Shown: positions 34,682 through 43,677, counted from the first letter of the stretch. The stretch is 64,000 bases of DNA from an uncultured Clostridia bacterium (GCA_934632155.1 CAKTXZ010000001.1:186001-250000); one strand, 5' to 3'. Notes: generated from the letters alone by a model not told the origin. Translations and numbers: made by a program.

Positions 34682-35353
34682 GACAACAAGCTGACGGGTG
34701 CAGAGTTCACCGTTTACCGTGACAGCAATGGCAACAAGGAGCTGGATGCCGATGATGAACGGCTCGGCACGCTGACTGAAACCGGCATCGGCGTTTATGA
34801 ACTGTCCGACTTGCTCTACGGCGGCTATTTTGTCAAAGAAACGAAAGCGCCGGAGGGCTTCTATTCGGACGGCAATGCCTACTATTTCGAGATCGCCGAG
34901 AACGGCAAGACCGTGACCGTGGAAAACGAGGCCAGAAAGGGCTTTATCAATGCGCCGCAGGTCGGCTCTCTGAAGATCATCAAGACTTCCTCGGACGGCA
35001 AGGTCGAGGGCTTTTCGTTCCGTGTCACCGCCCCTGACGGCTATGTCGGCGTATTCACCACCGACAAAAACGGTGAAATTTTCATCGAAAATCTCCGCAT
35101 CGGTGAGTATGTGGTGTCCGAGGTGTCGGACGGTGCATCTTCCGCCTATGTGCTGCCCGCCGACAAGACGGCATCCGTATTTGAGGGCGCGGTAACGAAA
35201 GTGGAGATGCACAACGAACTCCGTGACACGCCGAAAACCGGGGATGACAGCAATCCCGCCCTATGGTTTGCCCTGCTTGGCATTTCCGCTGTGGGCGCTG
35301 CTGCGCTGGGCGTAGTCGGATTCAGAAAACGCAGAAAGGAGGGCGCAGAGTAA
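34682..35353 (+). pseudogene. SpaA/Cna-B-type surface protein, C-terminal fragment with sortase signal
   Basis: About 220 residues of a large cell-wall protein. It holds one complete Cna-B-like module (KLTGAEFTVYRDSNGN to GFINAP), a second (VGSLKIIKTSSDGKVEGFSF to KVEMHNE), then TPKTGDDSN, a hydrophobic helix and RKRRKEG, a sortase sorting signal of the LPXTG-variant type. The N-terminal part, with secretion signal, is absent: the join with the permease tail is near 34678. Such proteins are frequent cargo of clostridial integrative conjugative elements. Confidence 0.85.
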
Positions 35354-35442
35354 TGGAACTGAAAACCATTCTGGCAATCGGGCTGGTCGTGTTTATCGTC
35401 GGCGCTTTGATCTTTCTGAAGATCAGAGCCCAAAAGAAGTAA
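35353..35442 (+). CDS. 29-residue single-pass membrane peptide
   Basis: MELKTILAIG then a hydrophobic helix (LVVFIVGALIFL) and a basic tail KIRAQKK. The ATG shares a base with the stop of the surface-protein fragment, so translation is coupled. Small peptides like this follow SpaA-type genes in integrative elements. A terminator follows immediately. Confidence 0.65.
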   Translation: MELKTILAIGLVVFIVGALIFLKIRAQKK

Positions 35443-35447
35443 GCCTT

Positions 35448-35474
35448 GGGGCAGCGAAAACCGCTGCCCCTTTT
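35448..35474 (+). terminator. Terminator after the surface-protein unit
   Basis: GGGGCAGCG-AAAAC-CGCTGCCCC followed by TTTT: perfect 9-bp stem. Confidence 0.9.
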
Positions 35475-35507
35475 ACATATCCCGAAAAACAAAAAGGAGG
35501 CAAAATT

Positions 35508-35843
35508 ATGGTTCATTTCTTTGATTCGGACATAGCGAAAAAATACGGAGTCAATGCGGCGGTGCTGGCCTGCTTCCTTTGGGATCAAATCGAGCAGAAA
35601 AGCACCGAATCGCCGCAGCTCCATGAGGGCAAGGTTTGGGTGCGCTGTTCGGTGCAGATGATGACCGGCTTCTTTCTGTTCCTGTCCTACGACGAGATCT
35701 GCTATGCTCTGAAACGGCTTGTCAAGGGGCGGGTGCTCACCAAGGGATGGTTCAACGAGAGCCGCTTTGACCGCACGAACTGGTACGCCTTTACCGAGTT
35801 CGGACAATTTCTGATGACGGAAAGCGAGGGACGGACGCAATGA
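35508..35843 (+). CDS. Winged-helix-like integrative-element protein
   Basis: 111 residues. MVHFFDSDIAKKYGVNAAVLACFLWDQI and EICYALKRLVKGRVLTKGWFNESRFDRTNWYAFTEFG resemble the small winged-helix proteins encoded near ardA on clostridial conjugative elements. Ribosome site AAGGAGG. Its stop overlaps the next start as ATGA. Function not known; DNA binding is likely. Confidence 0.65.
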   Translation: MVHFFDSDIAKKYGVNAAVLACFLWDQIEQKSTESPQLHEGKVWVRCSVQMMTGFFLFLSYDEICYALKRLVKGRVLTKGWFNESRFDRTNWYAFTEFGQFLMTESEGRTQ

Positions 35844-36385
35844 AGGACGGTAGACACATCATTTGGAGCAACGACATTGACTACGACGACTGGCGGGAGG
35901 ACTTGGAGGAGCAGTACCCCGATCTCACTGAAGCCGAGCGTATGGAGTTGATGTATGAGCTGAACGGAGACTATCTGGACGACGAGCGTTCCAATCTGAA
36001 CATTCAGCTCTCCCGTCCCATTCTTGTTGTCGGTGATCTGGGGCTTTGGCACGGCCGCCGCATGGGATATAAGGAAATTCCGAGCGGCAACATCCGGGAC
36101 TGCCTTTACAGCGAACGGGACATGGATTACAGCACTTGGTATGTGGATAAAAACGGCGATTTCCGCTGCGACGCCATCCATCACGACGGCACGAACCATT
36201 ACCTCTATTGAGCCTATAAGGACGGCGTGAGCGACACACAGATCGACAATCTGAAAGAAAAACTCTACCGAGGCATTGCCACCCGTGCGGACATTACAAG
36301 AGTGACCCGCAGGCTGGGCGACGAGATTGCCCATGTTTACGGCTTTTCCATCCCCCGCAGGCAGGCACCGGTGCAGGAGCGATAA
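35840..36385 (+). pseudogene. Integrative-element hypothetical gene with in-frame stop
   Basis: 181 codons if read through. The frame is broken by TGA at 36209-36211 in CTC TAT TGA GCC; a CGA to TGA change would explain it, and the reading frame stays open beyond with protein-like sequence (DGVSDTQIDNLKEKLYRGIATRADITRVTRRLGDEIA) to TAA at 36385. The N-terminal part (IIWSNDIDYDDWREDLEEQYPDLTE) is acidic. Not a selenoprotein candidate that I can support. Family not recognised. Confidence 0.65.
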
Positions 36386-36396
36386 CGGAGGCAGCT

Positions 36397-37080
36397 ATGA
36401 TGAATGTATCAGATACAAGGGACTGCGCCTTTGAAGCCTTTATTACCAACCTCGGCAAATACAATGAGGGCTTTTTGGTGGGCGAATGGGAGAAGTTTCC
36501 CGTGACCAATGAGGAAATGCAGGCGGTTTTCCGGCGCATCGGCATCGGGCGGCGCTATGAGGAATGGTTCATCACCGACTATGACTGTCCGGATGCGGCC
36601 ATCGGCAAGATGCTCGGAGAATACAAAAGCCTGAGCGAGCTGAATTATCTTGCCGGGCAGATCATGGAACTGCGGGAGAGTGACGATTTCTGGCAGGCGG
36701 TCTTGGACTTGGGCGAGAATACCGGCAGTGTGCAGGAGCTGATCAACCTGACCGAGAACTTGGACTGCTTTGATTATCTGCCCGGCGTGCAGAATGACTA
36801 CGATCTCGGCTATTACTGGATCGAGGAAAGCGGCTGTTATGACACAAGCAACCTCGGCGCACTGGCAAACTATATCGGCTATGAGGGCTTTGGACGGGAT
36901 ATTCGGTATGAAGAAGGCGGAGTGTTCGGGGATAACGGCTATGTGCGGTCAAACGGCGGCCGCTTTGTGGACATCTACGACGGCGACATTGAGAACATCC
37001 CCGAAGAATATCGGATCAGTTCACCCGCCCTTCCTGTCCGCTCCGCAGCCCCACGGCAAGCAGAACAGCTCGAACGATAA
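36397..37080 (+). CDS. ardA: Antirestriction protein ArdA
   Basis: 227 residues, strongly acidic, as expected for a DNA mimic that blocks type I restriction enzymes when an element enters a new host. It begins with KYNEGFLVGEWEKFPVTNEEMQAVFRRIGI and has LSELNYLAGQIMEL and the DYDLGYYWIEESGCYDTSNLGALANYIGYEGFGRDI region typical of ArdA. GGAGG ribosome site. Strong sign that 34.7-37.5 kb came from a conjugative element. Confidence 0.92.
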   Translation: MMNVSDTRDCAFEAFITNLGKYNEGFLVGEWEKFPVTNEEMQAVFRRIGIGRRYEEWFITDYDCPDAAIGKMLGEYKSLSELNYLAGQIMELRESDDFWQAVLDLGENTGSVQELINLTENLDCFDYLPGVQNDYDLGYYWIEESGCYDTSNLGALANYIGYEGFGRDIRYEEGGVFGDNGYVRSNGGRFVDIYDGDIENIPEEYRISSPALPVRSAAPRQAEQLER

Positions 37081-37149
37081 AATTTGCACCTTTGATATTG
37101 CCTTGCGGTTTGGGTATAGCATAATAAAAATGATAAGGAAGTGAGCACC

Positions 37150-37473
37150 GTGAGCGACAGCTATTTTGACCTGCCATCCCGCATCGAGGACGCCTTTGCG
37201 GAGATCGACAGCGATATTGTGATGGATCTGCTGAATAAAGACGAGGACTACGCCGTGCTTTCTGACCGTATGGACAAGCTGAAAACGCAGTATCCCGTCA
37301 TCGACAAAATGAACGAGGGCAGCGGCGAGATTCGCATGACCGCAGAGGAGCATCGAGCGTATGTGGACTATCTGAACCTTGCCCGCCAAATGGAGGACAT
37401 GGAGCGGCAGCACATCTACTTCTGCGGACATACCGATGCCGTGGCCTACCTCAAGAAAATCAAGGCGATATAA
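37150..37473 (+). CDS. Conserved hypothetical protein of integrative elements
   Basis: 107 residues from the GTG at 37150, preferred over the GTG at 37141 because AAGGAAG is then correctly spaced. Begins SDSYFDLPSRIEDAFAEIDSDIVMDLL; helical and acidic, with YFCGHTDAVAYLKKI at the end. It commonly follows ardA on clostridial elements; function unknown. Confidence 0.7.
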   Translation: MSDSYFDLPSRIEDAFAEIDSDIVMDLLNKDEDYAVLSDRMDKLKTQYPVIDKMNEGSGEIRMTAEEHRAYVDYLNLARQMEDMERQHIYFCGHTDAVAYLKKIKAI

Positions 37474-37481
37474 GTACAACG

Positions 37482-37515
37482 AAAGCGGTGCAGAGAACTC
37501 TGCGCCGCTTTTCTG
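37482..37515 (+). terminator. Terminator after the ardA unit
   Basis: AAAGCGG-GCAGAG / CTCTGC-CCGCTTT arms with single-base bulges, followed by TTTTCTG. Confidence 0.8.
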
Positions 37516-37588
37516 TTAGTAGAAACGCAGAGTAAACCGGAAAATATACTCCATATAAAAAGTTTTTCTGAAATCTAAGCAAAAACAA

Positions 37589-37616
37589 TTGACCAAAACA
37601 GTGTTTTGGCTATACT
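37589..37616 (+). promoter_or_regulatory. Promoter with embedded palindrome for the AAA+ ATPase gene
   Basis: TTGACC (37589-37594), 16-base spacer, TATACT (37611-37616). The spacer is filled by CCAAAACA-G-TGTTTTGG (37593-37609), a perfect 8-bp inverted repeat, so a bound repressor would block the polymerase. Confidence 0.75.
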
Positions 37617-37636
37617 AATAGCAAGGAGGCGATACC

Positions 37637-38836
37637 ATGATCGTTAGACCCTACTATTTGGATATGTTGAAAACCTATCGGGATGTTCCGCTGGTGAAGA
37701 TCCTTGCCGGGATCCGCCGCTGTGGAAAATCGACCATTTTGGATATGCTGAAAGACGACCTGATCGGCAGCGGCATTGCGGCAGACCATGTGATCCATCT
37801 GCGTTATACCTCGGAAGAGTTGGACGACAGCATGACCGCCAAGCAGATGTACCGTGACATCAAAGAGAAGATGACTGACGGTGAACGCTACTATCTTCTG
37901 CTGGACGAGGTGCAGGAGGTGGACGGCTGGGAAAAGGCGGTCAACAGCCTGCTGGAGGATGCCAATACGGACATTTATGTGACCGGGTCTAACTCCAAGT
38001 TGATGTCCAGCGAGATCTCCACATATCTGACAGGGCGTTATATCTCTATCCCCGTATTTACCCTGTCCTTTGCCGAATATCTGGAGTTCAAGAAGGACAG
38101 CGGACGCACACAGAAAGAGCTTTTGAACGAGTATATCCGCATGGGCGGTTTCCCTATCGTTGCGCTTGGGAACTTTGACGAGCGTTCATCCTACCAAATC
38201 GTCGAGGGGATCTACAATTCCGTTATCACCAGCGACATCACCAAGCGGCACAATATCACGAACTTTGACCTGTTCAACCGTGTGGTAAAGTATGTCGTAG
38301 AGAATGTCGGCAAGACCTTTTCCGCCAATGCCATCGTGAAATTCATGAAAGGCGAAGGGCGCTCCCTCTCGGTGGAAGCGGTTTATAACTATCTGGAGTG
38401 GCTGGAAAAAGCATTCGTGATCTATCGCTGCCAGCGGTACGATATGCAGGGCAAGACCGTCTTGAAAACGCAGGAGAAGTTCTACCTTGCGGATGCTTCC
38501 CTCAAATACTGCATGATGGGCTTCAACCCAAAATCCGTTGCCGCCATGCTGGAAAACATCGTGTACTTCGAGCTTCGGCGGAAGGGGTATGATGTGTATA
38601 TCGGCAAAAACGCTACCAAGGAGATCGACTTTGTAGCCGTGCGGCGGGACGAGCGGATCTATGTGCAGGTATGCCGCAATCTGCCAGAGGAGTCTGACCG
38701 TGAGGTTGCCAACCTGCTGGAAATCAGAGATCATTATCCCAAATATGTGGTGACGATGGATGAACTGGCCGCAGGCAACATCAACGGCGTGAAGATCGTG
38801 CATCTGGCGGACTTCCTGTTAAACAGAGACTACTAA
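37637..38836 (+). CDS. AAA+ family ATPase with DUF4143 domain
   Basis: 399 residues. Walker A AGIRRCGKST (24-33), Walker B YYLLLDEVQEV, sensor VTGSNSKLMSS, then the C-terminal DUF4143 region (ENIVYFELRRKGYDVYIGK, EIDFVA) with a nuclease-like E-x-D pattern. Such proteins are widespread in anaerobes, often as isolated genes near mobile DNA; some are proposed defence or toxin-like elements, unproven. It has its own promoter and palindromic operator. Confidence 0.9.
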   Translation: MIVRPYYLDMLKTYRDVPLVKILAGIRRCGKSTILDMLKDDLIGSGIAADHVIHLRYTSEELDDSMTAKQMYRDIKEKMTDGERYYLLLDEVQEVDGWEKAVNSLLEDANTDIYVTGSNSKLMSSEISTYLTGRYISIPVFTLSFAEYLEFKKDSGRTQKELLNEYIRMGGFPIVALGNFDERSSYQIVEGIYNSVITSDITKRHNITNFDLFNRVVKYVVENVGKTFSANAIVKFMKGEGRSLSVEAVYNYLEWLEKAFVIYRCQRYDMQGKTVLKTQEKFYLADASLKYCMMGFNPKSVAAMLENIVYFELRRKGYDVYIGKNATKEIDFVAVRRDERIYVQVCRNLPEESDREVANLLEIRDHYPKYVVTMDELAAGNINGVKIVHLADFLLNRDY

Positions 38837-38837
38837 G

Positions 38838-39056
38838 GCAGCACCGCACAATTGATTGAGAAACAGCCGTAAGCCAAAAAGAGCCTGCCGAAGCAAGCCC
38901 CTCCAGCTTTGGCGAAGCCCAATCAGACTGCCAGCGAAGGGCGGGCAGCCAGAATGAGATTCGCCAAAGCGAATAGCATATGCAGTTGTGCGTTGACCTT
39001 GGTTAAACCTCGTATTGTCACGATGATCAATATGAAGCTTACACGGGTCTTTGATC
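38838..39056 (-). mobile_element. Terminal fragment of an insertion sequence
   Basis: On the minus strand 39056-38923 encodes a transposase tail, SKTRVSF...TIRGLTKVNAQLHMLFALANLILAARPSLAV and stop, which resembles the C-terminus of DDE transposases of the IS1182/IS4-like groups. The following 85 bases to GGCAGCACCGCAC at 38838, one base after the ATPase stop, would be the element's end. The rest of the element is missing. Confidence 0.65.
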
Positions 39057-39060
39057 ATTG

Positions 39061-39906
39061 ATGGGGGGGATAATCAGTGAAAAAAAGAAAATTGTTCGGG
39101 GGGCCTTAACCTTGTGCCTTTTGATGGCGCTGATTATCGACCTTATTCCTATTTATTGGGCCCTTGTTATCACTTTTGATCGCAGCATTACCACATCCAT
39201 TCCAAATCCGCCCAGATTTTGGCCCAGTGTTCCTTCTCTCTTCAATTATGAATATGCATTTACGTATATTCCACTGCTGCGCTATTTTGCCAATACGCTT
39301 TATGTAACGGTTTTAAACACGGCTATTTCCGTGTTTTCAGCAACTGCTTGTGGTTATGCGTTTTCTAAGGGGAAATTCTATTTCAAAAAAACTTTATTTA
39401 TCTTTATGATCATTCCGGTGATGATCCCTTTCGAATCAAGGATGATTCCTTTGTTCCTGCAGTTTCGCGATTGGGGAATGTTGGACACTTACGCGCCTTT
39501 GATTCTTGGCGCTTTTTCCTATCCATATGGTATGTTCCTGGCTAAGCAGAATATTGATGCTTTACCGGATTCCCTGCGAGAATCTGCATTTATTGATGGT
39601 GCAAAAGAATGGTCCGTTTTTTTTAAGAATCATTGTTCCTCTTTCTTGGCCAGTGATTTCCACGTTGGTGATCTTGCAGGCTATTGCCAATTGGAACAAT
39701 TTTCTTTGGCCGCTGATAGTTATCAATGAGAGGGAAAAACAATTGATTTCTGTTGGTATTTCTTTATTCAACGCAACAGACTCTGCAAAGTATGTTGGCC
39801 CTGTTATGGCAGTTGCCATTCTTTCAGCGCTTCCTTTGTTGCTCATTTTCTTCATGTTCCAGAAAAAATCGTAGAAAGCATAGCGTTTGCGGGGATAAAG
39901 CAATGA
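39061..39906 (+). pseudogene. CUT1 permease gene (MalG-like) broken by homopolymer indels
   Basis: Six-helix permease with EAA loop LRESAFIDGAKEWSVFF. The frame breaks in the T8 run at about 39617-39624; the second part (LRIIVPLSWPVISTLVILQAIANWNNFLWPL) continues one frame over and breaks again at the A6 run near 39863-39868, past which IVESIAFAGIKQ completes the family tail. Near the start, a GTG at 39077 with a G-rich ribosome site is separated from the frame by a G6 run. Either a decaying gene or uncorrected read errors. The base composition is visibly poorer in GC than the neighbouring genes. Confidence 0.75.
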
Positions 39907-39922
39907 CGCAGGAGGGGGAAAT

Positions 39923-40381
39923 ATGAATGGTATTTCTGCTGTATCTGGTACCCCGGAAGGATTCTGCGATCAAGAGATTAATGGGATCCTTCAGCAATGG
40001 TTGAATGGCCTGAAACAAAAGCCCACCAGGGTATTGATCTTGCCGCCAGATTATACGCGTTTTCATTCAAACGGCGGCTTGATTACAAGGATGCTGTATG
40101 AAATGTTGGCCCCCAGTTGCCAGGTAGAAGTCATGATCGCATCCGGCACCCATGTGCGTATCTCACAGGAACAGCTGCAACACATGTACGCAGGGATTCC
40201 GCCTGAAAGAATTATGTGCCACGACTTTCGACATGACACTGTGCGGATCGGGACTATTCCAGAAAAATACATGGATGAAATTTCAGACGGTCAAATGCGG
40301 CAGGAAATCCCGGTTGTGATTAACCGAAAATTGACAGAAGGTTGCTTTGATCTGATCCTGTCCGTAGGCCAGGTGATACCC
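39923..40381 (+). pseudogene. LarA-like (lactate racemase family, DUF2088) N-terminal fragment
   Basis: About 153 residues: VLILPPDYTRFHSNGGLITRML, VMIASGTHVRISQEQLQHMYAGIP and CFDLILSVGQVIP match the start of the nickel-pincer lactate racemase family. The gene is cut near 40376-40381, where it runs head-on into the opposite-strand GH2 gene. AGGAGGGGG ribosome site. The frame ends by chance at TAA. Catalytic His/Lys of the C-terminal half are missing. Confidence 0.8.
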
Positions 40382-41443
40382 TAATTGATCCGCCCAGTAG
40401 AGAAAGCGCTGTTCAAACACCTTCTGATGCAGCCGCGCCCCCTTGAAGCCCAGGGCCATGGAAAGCAGGATATCTTTTTTCAGCGCTTCGTCGCTGGGAG
40501 CAGTATAAATGCCGTCCGGATAGAACCCCTGATCCAGCACCAGCCGCTGGAAAACCGGCCGTCCGTTGATCAGGCATTTCTTTCCGTCAAAAGACAGGGT
40601 GCGCAGAGCAAAATAACTATCCGCCTGGTCCATGACGCATCCGTCGCTTTGCAGCGTCAGGCGCAGCGCATAAAGCGCCGGTTCGCCGGGGCCCCACAAG
40701 TGCCGATTTTTAACCCGCAGGCAGAACCGGGCATGATTTCCATCTGCCTTCGCCTGCGCAAACCCTTCTTCCAAATCCCCGAAGGATGCCCGTCCTGACA
40801 GTATCCATCCATGGGCCGGCCCATCAATCTGCGCGTCCATATACAACGCGCCGTTTTCGGTATCCGGTATCATGCGGACGGAGCGGATAAACGTTTCCGG
40901 TACCCATTCCAGCCACACGGTCTGCCAGATGCCGGTCGTGCGGGTGTAACTGCAATCATGGGAATGATAGCGTTCGGACTGCTTGCCGTAAGGCTGGCGG
41001 CCATGGCGCTGATCGTCCTGGGCGCAAACCACCAGGGTATTTTTGCCGTCACGGACAAGGCTGGTAATTTCAAAAGCCAAGGAAGCATAGCCGCCTTCAT
41101 GTACTCCGGCACTCTGCCCATTGATCCACGCCTCGCATCGGTAATCCACCGCGCCAAAATGAAGCAGCAGCCTTTTTCCCGCTGCTTCACGGGGCAGGGA
41201 AAATTCCCGCCTATACCAGACCGCGGCCATAAAATCTCGGTATCCCACACCGGATAATTCGCTTTCCGGACAAAAAGGGACCAGAATCCGGCTGCTGAGG
41301 GTCCTTTCCTGCAGCCCTCTTTCCCGGCCGCTGTCGCCGTGATCAATTTCAAACTGCCAAATGCCATTCAGGTTCATCCAGCCGGGCCGGACGAATTGCG
41401 GCCGGGGATATTTCGGACGGGGAATGGATGTCGTGGGCGTCAA
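40376..41443 (-). pseudogene. GH2 family glycosidase, 3' end missing
   Basis: About 355 residues: sugar-binding jelly roll (RPGWMNLNGIWQFEID, VWYRREFSLP, GAVDYRCEAWINGQ, YASLAFEITSLVRDGKNTLVV), Ig-like sandwich, and the start of the TIM barrel (RLVLDQGFYPDGIYTAPSDEALKKDILLSMALGFKGARLHQ, RFLYWADQLGY). The catalytic Glu pair would lie beyond the truncation. Start is a TTG at 41443, poorly supported. Last gene of the leftward carbohydrate operon, 25 bases after the glycyl radical enzyme gene. Confidence 0.88.
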
Positions 41444-41468
41444 CTCCTATTCTGGGATCTGGAAAAAG

Positions 41469-43658
41469 TCAATACAGCGTCCGGGAGAGGATCTCCTGCT
41501 GCACGTCGCTTTCCAATTCCACAAACCGGGCAGAAAAACCGCCCACCCGAACCAGAAGATTGCGGTATTCATCCGGATGCGCCAGTGCGTTTTCCAGATC
41601 CTTGCGTCCCACAACGGTAATCATGGATTGGGTGCCGCCACCAGCAAAATACGTGTCCAGCAGGGCACGGAATTTTTCGGGGCTGCGTTCTATCATGCCG
41701 CGGGAGAACTTCATATTCTGCACCGTTCCGGCGTGATGCTCGCTGGGGATTTTCAGCAGGGAATTGAGCATAGCGGTTGGACCGCTGCGATCCATGCCGC
41801 CCACGGGATTGACGGCATTTGCCATAAACGTGCGTGCTTTCCGCCCATCGGGCGACGCGCCTGTAAAACGGCCCAGATAGGTATTGGCGGAATTGTTGAT
41901 GATGACCATGAGGAAGGATGCCAGGCCCACCCGGTCAGCCTGCGCGCGGATCCAATCGGCCTCATAGGCATGCAGATCCCGTGCGATATCATCCACCCGG
42001 TCGTCGTCGTTGCCGAATTTAGGCGCGGCCAGCAGCTTTGCGCGAACATCCTCATAGCCTTCAAAATCGTGAGAAATTGCCTCCAGGAGTTGCTCCTTGG
42101 TAACGGTCTTTTCCTCGTATACGCAGGCGCGGATGGCCGCCAGGCTGTCCACGGTATTGATGTTGCCGTAAGATTCCAGCGTGGCGGCCAACCCGTCGAT
42201 ACCGCCGGACAGCATGGATTTTCCCCGTTCGATGCACCCATCGTAAAGCAGGCTCATCATCAGGAAAGGCGCCTGACGGGACGTTTCCGTCAGAATCAGC
42301 TTTTCTGTTTCAGCCAGCACCTCAATATAATAGGCAAGCTGACGCTTATAGGCGGCGTACAGATCATCGAAGGTATCGAAAGCCAGCAGGCCGCCCAATT
42401 TCAGCCCCATTTCCCGTCCATAGACCAGATCCCGCCCGTTGGTCAGCGTCACTTCCAGGGCTTTAAGCAAGTTGATAACGCCGTTGGGAGAGCCAAAGGT
42501 CCTGTGATCGATAATATATTCGCCGCAGCCGAAGGGCACATACTGCTCCGCCATTTCCTCCGGATACCGGAAAGCTTCCTGGACGTCGGGAATGTTGACG
42601 TCGTCATTATAAAGCATGGGATAGGTGGCCCCTGTGGCAAGCACCTCATAAGCTTTATTCAGCAGGGCAGGGTTCTGGCTCTCGTAGAAGCGCAAGGACA
42701 GCTGGGGTTCAATGTCGTGGACGATTCGGGCTGCTTCCATGCAAAGCATGGCAACCCGATCGGCGCCTTTCTCGTCGGGACGGCCCCGGCCGCCGATGAT
42801 CACCCGGCCGTGATATACCGTTTTCCTTGCGACCATCAGGCGAAACAGCCCGCACAGATAAGAGACAGCTTCCTCATCGGAGAGGGAATCCCGTTTCAGG
42901 AAGGGAGAAAGAATCACGTCCAGCCGCCCGTAATCCATAACGCCCGCCAGGCAGGAATACAGCCACATTAACTGAATGGCCTGTGTGAAGGTAACGGGGG
43001 CGGCGTGAGATACAAAGGCCAGATCGTCTGCCATGCGGGTTTTGCCCATGGCACGGGCCTGGTCCGCATATACCAGACAGCATTCACTGATTAACTGAAC
43101 TACGTCCTTCAGCGCGGCATAAAAGCCCTCTTCCGCCTGAGGATTTTTCTTTTCCGCCGCATCGATCCGGGCCAGCAAGCCGTCCAGGCCCAAAGACAGG
43201 AGCAGCTCATAATTTTCATATGCGCCGGTCATTCGATACAGCGGGAACCCCACCCCCACATCTCCGGCAAAGGAATCGCTGGGCAGGGCCTTCCGAATCC
43301 TGTCAGAAAAAGCGGCTTTCACATGAGCGGTGGTGTTTTCTTTTTCCCAAAAAGCCATGGCGTCCCGGATGGCGGGTTTTTGATTCTCACTGGCTTGGGA
43401 GAGCGCCTGCTCAAATACATCCCTGCGGTAAAAAAAACCCATGCCATGCGGCAGGCTGTAAAGCGTTACATCCGGAGAGAAGCCCACGCCGGACCACTCC
43501 ATTTTCAGCGTCCGTCCAGCAAAAAGATCTTCCTCTTCGATCGGGGGAAGCAGCGCCGGGTACAGCGCCCGCAGGGCGCGCGCCTCCCGCAGGGGGATGG
43601 GCAGGCCCCAGTTGTCTCGGCAAACCTTGGTAAACTTCAATTCCTGTTCAAGCAGCAT
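41469..43658 (-). CDS. Glycyl radical enzyme (pyruvate formate-lyase family), specificity unknown
   Basis: 729 residues. C-terminal glycyl radical motif RVGGFSARF with the radical Gly near 707 and the active-site Cys378 in PFGCGEYII. The family norm in the dehydratase/lyase branches is GCVE, so GCGE is a notable change. The N-terminal barrel has FSPDVTLYSLPHGMGFFYRR. Such enzymes need a radical SAM activase; none is encoded in this window. It lies between the D-lyxose-isomerase-like gene (19 bases) and the GH2 fragment, so a carbohydrate-derived substrate is likely. GGAGGG ribosome site. Confidence 0.88.
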   Translation of the reverse strand: MLLEQELKFTKVCRDNWGLPIPLREARALRALYPALLPPIEEEDLFAGRTLKMEWSGVGFSPDVTLYSLPHGMGFFYRRDVFEQALSQASENQKPAIRDAMAFWEKENTTAHVKAAFSDRIRKALPSDSFAGDVGVGFPLYRMTGAYENYELLLSLGLDGLLARIDAAEKKNPQAEEGFYAALKDVVQLISECCLVYADQARAMGKTRMADDLAFVSHAAPVTFTQAIQLMWLYSCLAGVMDYGRLDVILSPFLKRDSLSDEEAVSYLCGLFRLMVARKTVYHGRVIIGGRGRPDEKGADRVAMLCMEAARIVHDIEPQLSLRFYESQNPALLNKAYEVLATGATYPMLYNDDVNIPDVQEAFRYPEEMAEQYVPFGCGEYIIDHRTFGSPNGVINLLKALEVTLTNGRDLVYGREMGLKLGGLLAFDTFDDLYAAYKRQLAYYIEVLAETEKLILTETSRQAPFLMMSLLYDGCIERGKSMLSGGIDGLAATLESYGNINTVDSLAAIRACVYEEKTVTKEQLLEAISHDFEGYEDVRAKLLAAPKFGNDDDRVDDIARDLHAYEADWIRAQADRVGLASFLMVIINNSANTYLGRFTGASPDGRKARTFMANAVNPVGGMDRSGPTAMLNSLLKIPSEHHAGTVQNMKFSRGMIERSPEKFRALLDTYFAGGGTQSMITVVGRKDLENALAHPDEYRNLLVRVGGFSARFVELESDVQQEILSRTLY

Positions 43659-43677
43659 GGGTCTTCCCTCCGCATTA

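Noticed and set aside
36209..36211. TGA as a selenocysteine codon
   Set aside because: No SECIS-like hairpin directly after the codon and no redox motif around it.
41361..42971. 536-codon open frame on the plus strand
   Set aside because: Antisense to the glycyl radical enzyme; no domain and no ribosome site.
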